Source of the DNA: Haloechinothrix halophila YIM 93223
Lineage (GTDB): Bacteria > Actinomycetota > Actinomycetes > Mycobacteriales > Pseudonocardiaceae
Assembly: GCF_000504245.1 (NCBI RefSeq)
Contig: NZ_KI632509.1
Location: 4,925,502 to 4,989,501 of the forward strand
Direction of reading: 5' to 3'
DNA length: 64,000 nucleotides
The notes beneath the pieces were generated by a model. The model was not told the origin of the DNA, ran no database searches, and saw only the letters and a list, made by a program, of their open reading frames with translations. A program made the translations under genes and the position numbers. Below, piece after piece: positions 8,271 through 17,921 of the stretch (position 1 is the stretch's first letter; the number at the start of each line of letters is the position of its first letter).

Positions 8271-10118
8271 ATGCCCCCCGCACCGCTGATCCGCGCGGCC
8301 CGCCGCCTGCTGCGCCGACCCACCACCCACCAAGGCGGAAACCGCCCCGACAACCCCGCGGGGCTCGCGGTGGGTGGGCCGGACGCGGTGGAGGTGCACG
8401 CGCGGCGGCTGCGCCTGGGCGACGGGTGGGCCGCCACCCTGATCGTGACCGGCTACCCGGCCGAAGTCGGACCGGGCTGGCTGGAGCCACTGCTGTGCTA
8501 TCCCGGGCGGCTCGACGTCGCTCTGCACATCGACCCGGTGCCGCCCGCGGTGGCGGCCCGCAAACTGCGCACCCAACAGGGCCGGTTGGAGTCGGCCCGC
8601 CGCGGCCGCGCTGACAAAGGCCGACTGGACGACCCCGAGCTGGACGCCGCCGCCGCCGACGCCGCCGACATGGCCACCGCGCTCGCGCGCGGCGAATCGA
8701 AGCTGTTTCGCCTCGGCCTCTACCTCACCGTGCACGCCGCCACCCGCGACGAACTCGACGACGAGGTCGAGCACGTCACCGCGCTGGCGTCCTCACTGCT
8801 GCTGACCGCGCAGCCGGCGTCGTTTCGGTCGCTGCAGGGCTGGATCTCCACCCTCCCGCTCGGCGTTGACCTGCTGCGGGTGCGGCGCAGCATGGACACC
8901 CCCGCGCTCGCCGCAGCCTTCCCGTTCACCAGCCCGGACCTGCCCGCCGACCCCGCCCCGCACGCCGAACTGTCCGGCCGCCTCTACGGCGTCAACGCCA
9001 CCTCCACCGGTCTGGTGCTGTGGGACCGGTGGGCCTGCGACAACTACAACTCCGTCACCCTGGCCCGCTCCGGCGCCGGCAAGTCGTACTTCACCAAACT
9101 CGAAGCGCTGCGCTCGCTGTACCCGGACGCGACCACCGCGGCCGGAGGCGAAAGCGTGCAGGTGTTCATCATCGACCCCGAACACGAATACGCCCGCCTC
9201 GCCGAGGCCGTCGGCGGCACCTATCTGCGACTCGGCGCGCCCGGCGTGCGACTCAACCCCTTCGACCTGCCCACCGGCGCGGCCGAGATCCCGGACGCGT
9301 TGACCCGCCGCAGCCTGTTCGCCCACACCCTGATCGCGGTGCTGCACGGCGAGGCCCTCACGCCCGGGGAACGTGCCGTGCTCGACCGCGCCGTCACCGC
9401 CACCTACACCAGCGCGGGAATCACCAGCGACCCCCGCACCTGGACCCGACCCGCTCCCCAGCTCGCCGACCTCACCCGAACCCTCCAACAGGATCCCGAT
9501 GGCGCGGAGTTGGCCGCGCGCCTGGCCCCGTATGCCACCGGCTCCTACTCCGGCCTGTTCGACGGCCCCACCACCCACCCCATCGACTCACACCTGGTCG
9601 CGATCAGCCTGCGCGACCTGCCCGACGAGCTCACAAGCGTCGGCACCCTGATCGCGCTGGACGCGGTATGGCGGCGCGTGCTCGACCCCCGAGCGCGGCG
9701 GCGCCGCCTGGTCGTAGTGGACGAGGCTTGGCTGCTCATGCAGCAACCCGAAGGGGCACGGTTCCTCTACCGGATGGCCAAAGCCGCCCGCAAACACTGG
9801 GCCGGGCTGGCGTTCGTGTCCCAGGACCCCGCCGACGTGCTCGCCACCGACCTCGGCCAAGCCATCGCCGCCAACGCCGCCACCCAGGTGCTGCTGCGGC
9901 AAGCGCCGCAGGCCATCGACACCGTCGCCGAGGCATTCGGCCTCTCCGACGGCGAACGCGGCTACCTCTTGGCCGCCAATCCCGGGGACGCGCTGCTGCT
10001 ATCCGGCACCACCCGCGTGGCGTTCCACACCCTCGCCTCACCCAGCGAGGACATCGCGATCACCACCGACCCCGCCCAACTCGCCGCACTCGACACCAAC
10101 AGCGACACCGAACCATGA
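8271..10118 (+). CDS. VirB4/TraC-family conjugation ATPase
   Basis: 615 residues. The cytoplasmic ATPase powering pilus assembly and substrate transfer. Walker A ARSGAGKSYF is at residues 265-274, followed by VFIIDPEHEYARL. The Walker B region RRLVVVDEAWLLM is near residues 478-490, and FVSQDPADVL matches the sensor segment. The N-terminal 240 residues match the VirB4 N-domain layout. A strong GGGAGG lies 6 bases before ATG 8271. The stop overlaps the next ATG (ATGA 10115-10118). No key motif is missing, so it is likely functional. Confidence 0.88.
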   Translation: MPPAPLIRAARRLLRRPTTHQGGNRPDNPAGLAVGGPDAVEVHARRLRLGDGWAATLIVTGYPAEVGPGWLEPLLCYPGRLDVALHIDPVPPAVAARKLRTQQGRLESARRGRADKGRLDDPELDAAAADAADMATALARGESKLFRLGLYLTVHAATRDELDDEVEHVTALASSLLLTAQPASFRSLQGWISTLPLGVDLLRVRRSMDTPALAAAFPFTSPDLPADPAPHAELSGRLYGVNATSTGLVLWDRWACDNYNSVTLARSGAGKSYFTKLEALRSLYPDATTAAGGESVQVFIIDPEHEYARLAEAVGGTYLRLGAPGVRLNPFDLPTGAAEIPDALTRRSLFAHTLIAVLHGEALTPGERAVLDRAVTATYTSAGITSDPRTWTRPAPQLADLTRTLQQDPDGAELAARLAPYATGSYSGLFDGPTTHPIDSHLVAISLRDLPDELTSVGTLIALDAVWRRVLDPRARRRRLVVVDEAWLLMQQPEGARFLYRMAKAARKHWAGLAFVSQDPADVLATDLGQAIAANAATQVLLRQAPQAIDTVAEAFGLSDGERGYLLAANPGDALLLSGTTRVAFHTLASPSEDIAITTDPAQLAALDTNSDTEP

Positions 10119-11386
10119 CAACCACCACGCCCCCGCCCTCGCCTCTGCCGAATCCGCCGGTGCCGTCGGTCCCGGTGTACGAGCCACCCGAACCCTCCGA
10201 CCTGCCCAGCCTTCCCAGGCTGCCTGGATTCGGTGAGCTGGCCGACACCGGCCACGCGTGGGTCGAGACCGTGCTGGCGCACGCGCCCGCGGCGGTCGCG
10301 ATCACCACGGCCATGGGCGCCGTGCTGCTGGTGCGGCCGATGCTGGCGCGACGTGCCCGGGGTGCCCGCCACGCCGGGGCGCGGATGGTGACGGTGCTCG
10401 CCCCGGCCGGTCTCGACCCCGTCGACGCCCTGGCCGGGGGCCTGCGGTTGTGGCGCGACCTCACCGGAACCGCCCCACCCGCATGGCGGCGCGCCCTGTT
10501 CGGCCCGCCCCCGCACCTCGGTGTGGAGTACCGGCTGACGGCAGGCGCCGAGCCGGCGGTGCGGGTGTGGATCCCCGGCGAGATCGACACCCACCGGGTC
10601 GCCAGCGCGATCCGCGCGGCCTGGCCCGGCGCGCAAGCCATCCCGGACCCGCCCGGGCAGCCCGACACCACACTCCCGGCCGGGACCATCACCGGCGGCA
10701 TGGTGCGCCCGGTGCGCGGCGCACTGCTGCCGCTGCGGCTGCCCGACCCCCGGGCCGGGGAGGATCCACTGCGCGCCCTGGAAGCGCTGGCGGGCACGCT
10801 CCGCGCCAGCGAGCACGTGATGGTGCAGATCCTCGCCCGCCCAGTCGTCGGCCGCAGGCTGCGTCGCTACCGCGCCGCGCTGGCCCGCATCCAGGCCGGC
10901 CGTCCCGCTCGCCCCTCGCTGGCCCTCGGGGCGGTGACGGGGTTGGTGCGGGCTGCGCTTGCCCTGCTCACCCCCGCCCGACGCACCACCACGTCCCACC
11001 ACTACGGGCGCAGGCCGGGGCCGGATCCGTTGCGTACCGAGCGGCTCGCCGCGATGCGCCGCAAAGCCGACGAACCGATGTGGGAGGTCGCGCTGCGCTA
11101 CGCGGCAGCCACCACCAACACCGGGCGCGGCGCCCGTGACCGCGTCCGCGGGCTCGCCGACGCCACCTTCGCCTGCTTCGCGCTGCTGTCCGGCCCGCAC
11201 AACGCGCTCGCCCGCCACCGGCTACCGCACCCTTCTCGAGCGCTGTCGGCGCGGGCGATGCGGCGCGGCGCGCTGCTGTCGGCGACCGAACTCGCCGCGC
11301 TTGCCCACCTGCCGTCGCGTACCCCAGGCCTGGGCGAGCCCACTGCCCGTCGTATCCCCGCGCCGCCCGACATCCCCGAACCCTGA
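10115..11386 (+). CDS. conjugation-operon membrane protein of unknown function
   Basis: 423 residues. A Pro-rich N-terminus precedes one strong membrane helix (APAAVAITTAMGAVLLV, about residues 55-72); the rest is soluble and Arg/Ala-rich. Proteins in this position, between VirB4 and the coupling ATPase, are common in actinobacterial T4SS operons and may recruit DNA-processing partners, but I see no catalytic motif. The start is fixed by the ATGA overlap with the VirB4 gene. The coupling-protein gene follows after about 20 bases. Confidence 0.6.
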   Translation: MTTTTPPPSPLPNPPVPSVPVYEPPEPSDLPSLPRLPGFGELADTGHAWVETVLAHAPAAVAITTAMGAVLLVRPMLARRARGARHAGARMVTVLAPAGLDPVDALAGGLRLWRDLTGTAPPAWRRALFGPPPHLGVEYRLTAGAEPAVRVWIPGEIDTHRVASAIRAAWPGAQAIPDPPGQPDTTLPAGTITGGMVRPVRGALLPLRLPDPRAGEDPLRALEALAGTLRASEHVMVQILARPVVGRRLRRYRAALARIQAGRPARPSLALGAVTGLVRAALALLTPARRTTTSHHYGRRPGPDPLRTERLAAMRRKADEPMWEVALRYAAATTNTGRGARDRVRGLADATFACFALLSGPHNALARHRLPHPSRALSARAMRRGALLSATELAALAHLPSRTPGLGEPTARRIPAPPDIPEP

Positions 11387-11408
11387 AACCATGCGGAAGG
11401 GACAGCTC

Positions 11409-12800
11409 GTGACGCCTACCCGCAGCGATCAGCAGACCCCGCGTCGGCTGGCGTTGACCCCCGTCGACGACCCCGCACGCCGCGCGGTCAAACCGCTCGG
11501 CGTCACCGACGCCGGACCGCCCCGCCCCGTGGGGTTACCGGTGGTCGACGCCCGCCACCACCTCCACGTCGCCGGCACCACCGGCAAGGGCAAAACCACC
11601 CTGCTGCTGCGGCTCGCGCTCGCCGACATCGACGCCGGGCGCGGCTGTGCGGTCATCGAACCCCGTGGCGATCTCATCCGCGACCTGCTCGACCGCATCC
11701 CGGCCCACGCCGCCGGACGGATCGTGCTCATCGATCCCGACGAGACCCACGCCCCACCCTCCCTCAACGTGCTCAACCCCAGCGGCACCGGAGCCGACGC
11801 CGAGACCCGCGCGGAGCATCTCGTGTCCACCCTGCACCGCCTGTACTCGGCGTGGTGGGGACCCCGCGTCGAAGACACCCTGCGCGCGGCCACGCTCACC
11901 CTCGCCGCCCAGCCGGACGCGACCCTGGCCGACATCCCGACGCTGCTGACCAACCGCGACCACCGCGCCCGAGCCACCCGCGCCATCCGGCGCGCCGACC
12001 CCGCCGGGATCGGCGCGTTCTGGGACGCCTTCGACACCCTCACCCCGAACCAGGCCGCCGCCGCGGTCGGGCCGGTGCTGTCCAAACTCCGCGCCCTGAC
12101 CACCCGCCGGTTCGTCGCCGACCTCTTCGGCACCGCCACCAGTTCCTTCCACCCCGCCGACATCCTCGACGGCGGCATCCTGCTCGCCCGCCTCCCCAAA
12201 GGCCAACTCGGCGAGGACTGCGCCCAACTCGTCGGCTCCCTGCTCGTCGCCGCGCTCTGGCAAGCCACCACCGCGCGCGCCGCCCGCCCCGAACCCACCC
12301 GGGCCGATGCGACCATCCTCATCGACGAGGCGCAGAACTTCCTGCACCTGCCGACACCGCTAGGTGACGCGCTGGCAGAATCCCGCGGCTACCACGTCGC
12401 CTGGGCACTCGCGCACCAACACCTCGACCAGCTCACCCCCGCGCTGCGCGCCGCGTTGGACGCCAACGCCCGCAACAAGCTGTTCTTCGGCATCAGCCCC
12501 GCCGACGCTCGCCACCTCGCCGGCCACGTCGCGCCCCACCTCGACGCCGACGACCTCACCCACCTCGCCCGCTACCAAGCCGCCACCCGCCTGACCATCG
12601 ACAACCGCGACCGGCCCGCCTTCACCCTGCGCACCCTGCCCGCCCCGCCCCCGATCCGGGGGCGCGGCGAAGCGCTGCGGGCCGCCGCCCACCGCCACGG
12701 CATCCCCGCGGACCAGCGCCGCCAAGCCAGCCAGCGCCGCCGCTTCACCCCACCCACACCCTCGCCGGGCTGGGGCCGCGACGAGGAGATCCAGCCATGA
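11409..12800 (+). CDS. VirD4/TraG-like coupling ATPase
   Basis: 463 residues. Walker A GTTGKGKTTL at 56-65 and Walker B ILIDEAQNFL at about 304-313, with ALAHQHLDQL as the sensor segment, fit FtsK/VirD4-type ATPases that pass DNA to the T4SS channel. No membrane helix is visible at the N-terminus, unlike canonical VirD4, so anchoring may come from the preceding membrane protein. GTG 11409 is chosen because GGAAGGG (11395-11401) stands 7 bases upstream; an ATG at 11391 would bury that site. The stop overlaps the next ATG (12797). Confidence 0.8.
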   Translation: MTPTRSDQQTPRRLALTPVDDPARRAVKPLGVTDAGPPRPVGLPVVDARHHLHVAGTTGKGKTTLLLRLALADIDAGRGCAVIEPRGDLIRDLLDRIPAHAAGRIVLIDPDETHAPPSLNVLNPSGTGADAETRAEHLVSTLHRLYSAWWGPRVEDTLRAATLTLAAQPDATLADIPTLLTNRDHRARATRAIRRADPAGIGAFWDAFDTLTPNQAAAAVGPVLSKLRALTTRRFVADLFGTATSSFHPADILDGGILLARLPKGQLGEDCAQLVGSLLVAALWQATTARAARPEPTRADATILIDEAQNFLHLPTPLGDALAESRGYHVAWALAHQHLDQLTPALRAALDANARNKLFFGISPADARHLAGHVAPHLDADDLTHLARYQAATRLTIDNRDRPAFTLRTLPAPPPIRGRGEALRAAAHRHGIPADQRRQASQRRRFTPPTPSPGWGRDEEIQP

Positions 12801-13696
12801 CCACCCGCAGCGCCCACCGGCGGGGACACCGGCCCGCCACCCCCACCGACGCGCTCGTCCTGCTCGGCCGCCTCACCCGCCGCGACCGGACCCTGCTCGA
12901 ACTGCTCGCCGAACACCAGGTCCTGACCACCGAACAGATCGCCGCGCTGCTGTTCCCCAACCTCGACGCCGCCCGCCACCGCCTCGTCACCCTGTGGCGC
13001 TACCACGCCCTGGAACGGTTCCGCCGCCCCGGCCTCGACGGCCGCATGACCGGCTGGCGCTACACCCTCGGCCCCGCCGGAGCCACCGTGCTCGCCCACA
13101 TGCGCGCCACCGACAGCCCCCGACCCAACCGCGTACGCGCCCGCGCCGCCCGACTGGCCGCCCACCCCCACCTCGACCACCTCCTCGGCACCCACGACGT
13201 CGTCATCGCCCTCGCTCGCCACGCCCACCACCACCCCGACTATCAACTCGCCACATGGCTCGGCGAAGCCTCCGCCACCGCCGCCTGCGGACGGCTCGCC
13301 CGACCCGACGCGCTCGGCGTCTGGACCCACCACACCAGCCGGATCGTGTTCTGCCTCGAACACGACACCGGCACCGAACCCCTCACCCGCGTCGCCGCGA
13401 AACTCACCGGCTACGCCGACCTCGCCGACGCCGGCGGCCCCCACCTCACCAGCAACCCCAACGGTGAGGATCCCGGTCACGTCGGACCGTTCACCGTGCT
13501 CATCCACCTACACTCCCCAGCCCGCGAAGCCGCGCTGCACAGACTGCTCGCCACCAGCCCCCACACGCCCCGGCGCGGCGAGCCCTGGCAACTCGCCACC
13601 AGCCACACCGACCACCCCGACGGGCCTGCCGGACCTGCATGGCTGCCCGCCGCAGGAGGGCCGCGCCGCGACCTCGCTCACCTGGACGCCCGATGA
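12797..13696 (+). CDS. replication-relaxation family protein
   Basis: 299 residues. The N-terminal winged helix (LTRRDRTLLELLAEHQVLTT, then EQIAALLFPNLDAARHRL) followed by a YTLGPAG segment matches the Replic_Relax family of actinobacterial plasmids and integrative elements. The family is linked to plasmid replication and DNA relaxation but is poorly characterised. It overlaps both neighbours by four bases (ATGA), so it belongs to the conjugation operon. The C-terminal half is His/Pro-rich and featureless. Confidence 0.75.
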   Translation: MTTRSAHRRGHRPATPTDALVLLGRLTRRDRTLLELLAEHQVLTTEQIAALLFPNLDAARHRLVTLWRYHALERFRRPGLDGRMTGWRYTLGPAGATVLAHMRATDSPRPNRVRARAARLAAHPHLDHLLGTHDVVIALARHAHHHPDYQLATWLGEASATAACGRLARPDALGVWTHHTSRIVFCLEHDTGTEPLTRVAAKLTGYADLADAGGPHLTSNPNGEDPGHVGPFTVLIHLHSPAREAALHRLLATSPHTPRRGEPWQLATSHTDHPDGPAGPAWLPAAGGPRRDLAHLDAR

Positions 13697-14587
13697 CCCC
13701 CGCCGCAAAACTCGCCGCCGGAGCCACCGCCGCCGTGCTCGTGCTGCCGCTTCTGTTGCTCTCCGCCGCACTCGGCGCGCTCACCGGCGCCACACCCCAC
13801 CGCAGCGCCCCCTCAGACGCCGCGCTGGCCGACATCCCGCCCGACTACCTCGACCACTACACCCACGCCGCCACCGTCTGCCCCGGCCTCGACTGGACCA
13901 TCCTCGCCGCCATCGGCGCCATTGAATCCGACCACGGCCGCAGCACCCTGCCCGGCGTCCACAATGGCCACAACGGCGTCCTCGGGTCGGACGGGGCGCG
14001 CGGTCCCCTCCAGTTCTTACCCGCGACCTTCGCCGACGTGCGACGCGAACACCCCGACGTCGGACCCGACATCTACGATCCAGCAAACGCCGCGCTTGCC
14101 GCAGCTTGGTACCTCTGCGACTCAGGCGCCCGCAGCAGCCGCGACTTACGCGGCGCCATCTTCACCTACAACCGCGCCGACTGGTACGTCAACACAGTCC
14201 TCGCCCAGGCAACCGCCTACCGCTCCTCCTACTCCGGCGGCGGAGACTGCGACGCCATCCAAGCCCCGACACCCGCCACACGGACGGCGATCGCATACGC
14301 CTGCCAGCAGATCGGCCTGCCCTACCTCTGGGGCGGCGACGGCCCCGACGCCGGGGACACCGGATTCGACTGCAGCGGTCTCACCACCGCCGCCTACAAC
14401 ACCGCTGGAGTCTCCCTGCCCCGCACCGCCCACACCCAGTACCACCACGGCCCCCGCGTACCCGCCGGAGAACCACTCCAGCCCGGCGACCTCGTGTTCT
14501 ACGGCAACCCCAACACCAAGGGGACTGCCCCGGGTTCGGTTGACTCCTTAGCTGTGAGGATTCGTCCTCATTGGAAGGATGATCGCT

Positions 14588-14872
14588 ATGCCGAAGCCGT
14601 TCCCTGCCGAGTTCCGTCGTGACGTCGTCGCCGTGGCTCGCAAGCGCGAAGCGCCGATGCGCCAGATCGCCAAGGACTTCGGGATTTCCGAGTCCTGTCT
14701 GAACCGCTGGTTGCAGCAGGCCGATGTCGAGGACGGTGTCCGTCCCGGTGCTACGAAGGAAGAGTCGGCCGAGTTGCGGGAGTTGAAGAAGCGCAACCGG
14801 GTCCTGGAGCAGGAGAATGAGATCCTGCGGCGGGCGGCGGCGTTCTTCGCCAAAGACATCGCCCCAAAATGA
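14588..14872 (+). CDS. IS3-family OrfA (transposase HTH protein)
   Basis: 94 residues. The N-terminal HTH (FPAEFRRDVVAVARK, then IAKDFGISESCLNRWLQQAD) binds the element ends, and a leucine-zipper-like helix follows (ELRELKKRNRVLEQENEILR). ATG 14588 is favoured because GGAAGG (14573-14578) lies 9 bases upstream; an in-frame ATG at 14579 is closer. The stop overlaps the OrfB start in ATGATG, so OrfB may be made by reinitiation or by frameshift on CCAAAATG. Confidence 0.9.
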   Translation: MPKPFPAEFRRDVVAVARKREAPMRQIAKDFGISESCLNRWLQQADVEDGVRPGATKEESAELRELKKRNRVLEQENEILRRAAAFFAKDIAPK

Positions 14873-15738
14873 TGTACCCGCTGGTCCGTGACCTGGCCGC
14901 CGAGGACATCCCCGTGGCGGTGACCTGCCGGGTGCTTGGGTTCTCCAAGCAGGCGTTCTACAAGTGGCGTGCCAACCCCGTCTCGCAGCGGGACTGGGAG
15001 GACGCCCACTTGATCAACACCGCGATCGACGTCCACGAGGATGATCCAGCGTTCGGGTATCGGTTCATCGCCGACGAGCTGGCCGCCCTCGGGCACGTGG
15101 CCGGGGAGAACCGGGTGGCCCGGTTGTGTTCGCTGCAGCGGATCTACTCGGTCTTCAGCAAGAAGCGCGGGCTGAACCGCACGGCCGGACCGCCGGTACA
15201 CGACGACCTGGTCGAGCGTGATTTCACCGCGGCAGCGCCGAACGTCTTGTGGCTGACCGACATCACCGAACACCCCACCGGCGAGGGCAAGCTGTACCTC
15301 TGTGCGATCAAGGACGTGTTCTCCAACCGGATCGTCGGCTACTCCATGGACTCGCGCATGAAGGCCTCCCTCGCGGTAGCCGCGCTGCGCAACGCCGTCG
15401 CCCTCCGCAGCCCGGCCGGGACGATCGTCCACTCCGACAGAGGCAGTCAATTTCGGTCCCGAAAGTTCGTCCGTGCCTTACACGAGTACGGCCTTGTCGG
15501 GTCGATGGGGCGGGTCGGAGCCTGCGGTGACAACGCCGCGATGGAGTCCTTCTTCGCGCTGCTGCAGCGCAACGTCCTGGACCGGCAACGCTGGGCCACC
15601 CGCGACCAGCTGCGCCTGGCCATCGTCACCTGGATTGAACGCACCTACCACCGTCGACGCCGGCAACGCCGACTCGGCAGAATGACCCCCGTAGAGATCG
15701 AGTTGCTGTTCCACGAACCGGTCGCACTCGCGGCTTGA
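14869..15738 (+). CDS. IS3-family OrfB (DDE transposase)
   Basis: 289 residues with an HTH_21-like N-terminus and an rve integrase core. The catalytic triad is visible as LTDITEH (first Asp), HSDRGSQF (second Asp) and NAAMESFFALLQR (Glu). All three acidic residues and the terminal inverted repeats are intact, so the copy is probably active. Its start lies four bases inside the OrfA stop context. It carries no passenger gene. Confidence 0.92.
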   Translation: MMYPLVRDLAAEDIPVAVTCRVLGFSKQAFYKWRANPVSQRDWEDAHLINTAIDVHEDDPAFGYRFIADELAALGHVAGENRVARLCSLQRIYSVFSKKRGLNRTAGPPVHDDLVERDFTAAAPNVLWLTDITEHPTGEGKLYLCAIKDVFSNRIVGYSMDSRMKASLAVAALRNAVALRSPAGTIVHSDRGSQFRSRKFVRALHEYGLVGSMGRVGACGDNAAMESFFALLQRNVLDRQRWATRDQLRLAIVTWIERTYHRRRRQRRLGRMTPVEIELLFHEPVALAA

Positions 15739-16079
15739 ACCACCCAACCCGCGAGTCAACCGAAGTCAGGGCAGTCCCAAGATCCACCACGTCGGCCTCT
15801 ACATCGGCGACGGCAAGATGATCCACGCACCAACCTTCAACGACGTCGTCAGAATCGCCCCATACCGATGGTCGGGAGACCAATACGCCGGAGCAACGCG
15901 ACCGGCTAACAATTGATCTTTAGAGTATGGACTTCCCAATCCAGCCGTTGATCAAGCCTCCTGTGCAGGCGGCCAGGGTACCGCCCCGGTAGAGCGGCGC
16001 ATCGCGGCCAGCTGTCGCGGCGCCGTGAAGGTCGCGGATAGACATCGGATGGCCTTGTGTGTGCGGGCCGTGGGGCGGA

Positions 16080-16817
16080 TCATGCAGTTTCGGTGGCGCG
16101 CTCGCGTAGCACGTTCAGAATGTCGGTCCCGTAGCGCGCCTTGATGCGATGCTGGGTGCCCCTCTGCATCTCCCTGATGAACTTCGCCACCTTTGTGGCT
16201 TCGTCGAACTCACCGCCTGCCGCGAAAAAGGCGCGCAGCCAGGTGCCCGCATCGAGCGGATAGCCAGCTGCGGTAAACACGCGCAGAAGCTGCACGACGG
16301 CACTCTTGCCGTTGCCGCTCGACAGCCCGTTGTACTGCTCACCTACCCAGCACTTCGCGGCCTCAAGTTGCACGACGTCTGGTGCTTCGAATGCAGACCC
16401 TGTGTGCAGGTTCATGGCGCCGATCCCGTCAAGCCAGGTGCGGACCATATCGTGCGGCGACCAAACGATGACGAACAGTCGAGCGACGGACTCCGTCGCA
16501 ACGATCTCGCGCAGCAGGTCGCAATCCCGTTCCCTATAGGGATGCAGGACGATGAGCGGGCGGGTGACCGCCTTTTCGGCGCGTCGGAGCTCATTGAGGT
16601 CTGACAGGTCGATGACGTGCCGTTCATCGGCATCGTGGGCGATGTACGTCACGAACTCGCGGTCAGCGCTGTGGTCCGACTCGTACGTCTTCCGATCGGC
16701 CGTGGCGAAAACGTATGGCGGACTTCCGAGCCAGTCTCGGATCACGGCGCTCTGCTGTCGCATCGCGGTGCCGTGCTGTCCCCAATCGTCTCGGACCATG
16801 TACGCGAGTTCGGTCAT
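16080..16817 (-). CDS. hypothetical protein
   Basis: 245 residues from ATG 16817; a TTG six codons earlier (16835) is possible. The mixed alpha/beta sequence includes RPLIVLHPYRERDCDLLREI and ARLFVIVWSPHDMVRTWL, with NGLSSGNGKSAVVQLLRVF later. The GNGKS resembles a P-loop fragment but lacks the full Walker context, so I do not call it an ATPase. It is divergent from the winged-helix gene at 17086 and separated from it by a region with an inverted repeat. Function unknown; cargo of the mobile region by position. Confidence 0.5.
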   Translation of the reverse strand: MTELAYMVRDDWGQHGTAMRQQSAVIRDWLGSPPYVFATADRKTYESDHSADREFVTYIAHDADERHVIDLSDLNELRRAEKAVTRPLIVLHPYRERDCDLLREIVATESVARLFVIVWSPHDMVRTWLDGIGAMNLHTGSAFEAPDVVQLEAAKCWVGEQYNGLSSGNGKSAVVQLLRVFTAAGYPLDAGTWLRAFFAAGGEFDEATKVAKFIREMQRGTQHRIKARYGTDILNVLRERATETA

Positions 16818-16929
16818 GGGACGAGTCTGCCGCAAACCTCAAACGTGGTGTCCGCGGCTGGCCGTACACCGACCGCATCACCGCCACCATCAATCGCCAC
16901 TCCGAGGCGAGCGGCAGTCCCAGGGCTTG

Positions 16930-16952
16930 CAACAAGACACCTGTCTTTGTTG
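16930..16952. promoter_or_regulatory. inverted repeat between divergent genes
   Basis: CAACAAGACA (16930-16939) and TGTCTTTGTTG (16942-16952) are inverted copies, one base apart in length, around a 2-base centre. The site lies in the 268-base gap between the divergent genes 16080-16817 and 17086-17688, so it may be an operator for the winged-helix protein. No other support. Confidence 0.35.
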
Positions 16953-17085
16953 TCGGGGGACTTGCTTTCAGCGGCGTATCGAGCGTCCATGGACGTGGTA
17001 GCCCGATCGACCCGGCAACGCGCCGGAGGGCTACTGCCCCCGGGGGCATGACCATCCATATCGGACACGAATGGAGTGCGTAGTC

Positions 17086-17688
17086 ATGTCCAGCAAAAAC
17101 AACTCGAAGAAGCGGCACTTGACCGCTGTGCCCGCGACCAGCGCTGGGAACCTGGCCAATCCCGGGCGGACTGCAGCCGAGATTCGGCTGTGGGAAGCGC
17201 TGATCACCCACCCGGGCAGCGGCGTGGCCGAACTCGCCGCCCATGCGGCGGTGGGCAGGTCCACGGCGGGCAAGATCCTGCCTCGGTGGCACGCCCAGGG
17301 GCTGATCAGCCGCAACGCCGGTCAACCCACGGGTGCCCGGCGCGGCCCCGACCTGTGGGCCGTCCTCGCCCCAGCGTCGGATGCCGCCACACCACGGGAG
17401 GACTCGGTCGGCGACGTGCCGAAGTCCGACGGGACCGCACCCGGCGCTACGGCCAACCGCAAGCGGCGCCTGCCCAAGGGCGCGCTGCGCGGCATGGTGG
17501 AGGACTTCCTCCGCGAGGACGACCGCGTCAGCCACGACTACACCCCGGGGGACATTGCCCGCAAGCTCGCCCGCAGTTCCGGAGCAGTCAGCAATGCCCT
17601 CGATCGTCTCGTACAGGACGGCACCGTCGTGCAGACCAGCAGCAAGCCCCGCCGGTTCCGGCTGGCCGACGAGACCAACGACACCTGA
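17086..17688 (+). CDS. two-domain winged-helix regulator
   Basis: 200 residues with two MarR/GntR-like winged helices: about residues 25-75 (EIRLWEALITHPGSGVAELA, then HAAVGRSTAGKILPRWHAQG) and 135-195 (YTPGDIARKLARSSGAVSNA, then LDRLVQDGTVV). A basic linker (NRKRRLPKG) joins them. GGAG at 17073-17076 stands 9 bases before ATG 17086. It probably binds DNA and may control this mobile region; targets are unknown. A hairpin follows the stop. Confidence 0.65.
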   Translation: MSSKNNSKKRHLTAVPATSAGNLANPGRTAAEIRLWEALITHPGSGVAELAAHAAVGRSTAGKILPRWHAQGLISRNAGQPTGARRGPDLWAVLAPASDAATPREDSVGDVPKSDGTAPGATANRKRRLPKGALRGMVEDFLREDDRVSHDYTPGDIARKLARSSGAVSNALDRLVQDGTVVQTSSKPRRFRLADETNDT

Positions 17689-17720
17689 CGGGGGTTCCCC
17701 ACGGGACACCGTGGGAGGGG

Positions 17721-17756
17721 CCGCGCGGCGACCGAGCAGCCTCGTTCGCCGCGCGG
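17721..17756 (+). terminator. GC-rich hairpin after the winged-helix gene
   Basis: CCGCGCGGCGA (17721-17731) pairs perfectly with TCGCCGCGCGG (17746-17756) around a 14-base loop, 32 bases after the stop at 17688. No T-run follows, as is common for actinobacterial terminators. Confidence 0.5.
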
Positions 17757-17921
17757 CGACCACGTCCACCGGCATGGCCCCAGAAGTAGCGGGAATGCGA
17801 GACGTAGTAGCCGTATCCGGCCTCGCTGGCCAGATCAGAACGCTTGGCCGTCGAAGCCCGCCAGCGATGTTCCCCAGCGGAACCAGATCTCCTTCCGCCG
17901 CCGCGCTATCGCGAGTTGTCG

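Larger units (their letters stand above)
14521..15778 (+). mobile_element. IS3-family insertion sequence, 1258 bp
   Basis: The element is bounded by imperfect 26-bp inverted repeats at 14521-14546 and 15753-15778 (23 of 26 positions match, outer ends GGGACTGCCC). It is flanked by a 3-bp direct repeat AAG (14518-14520 and 15779-15781), as expected of IS3 transposition. It encodes OrfA and OrfB in the usual arrangement. Intact repeats, intact ORFs and both intact halves of the target gene suggest a recent insertion. Confidence 0.93.
13693..15916 (+). pseudogene. lysozyme-NlpC/P60 cell-wall hydrolase split by IS3 insertion
   Basis: Before insertion this was a 320-residue protein: bases 13693-14520 joined to 15782-15916 once the element and one AAG copy are removed. 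It has an N-terminal membrane/signal helix, a lytic transglycosylase-like domain (AIGAIESDHGRS, Glu78; GARGPLQFLPATF) and a C-terminal NlpC/P60 peptidase (FDCSGL, Cys227). The catalytic-His region HHVGLYIGDGKMIHAP is now beyond the insertion. The protein would open peptidoglycan for the conjugation channel (VirB1-like role). The current frame runs into the element and stops at 14622, so the peptidase lacks its His while the lysozyme domain is intact. It begins with ATGA overlapping the previous gene. Confidence 0.85.

Noticed and set aside
15975-16010. tRNA-like GGTAGAGCGGC near the end of the split hydrolase
   Set aside because: No acceptor stem, anticodon arm or GGTTCGA-type T-arm can be built around it.
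16200-16320. GNGKSAVVQLL in the protein at 16080-16817 as a Walker A motif
   Set aside because: It lacks the first Gly-x4 spacing and has no Walker B partner, and lies late in the chain.
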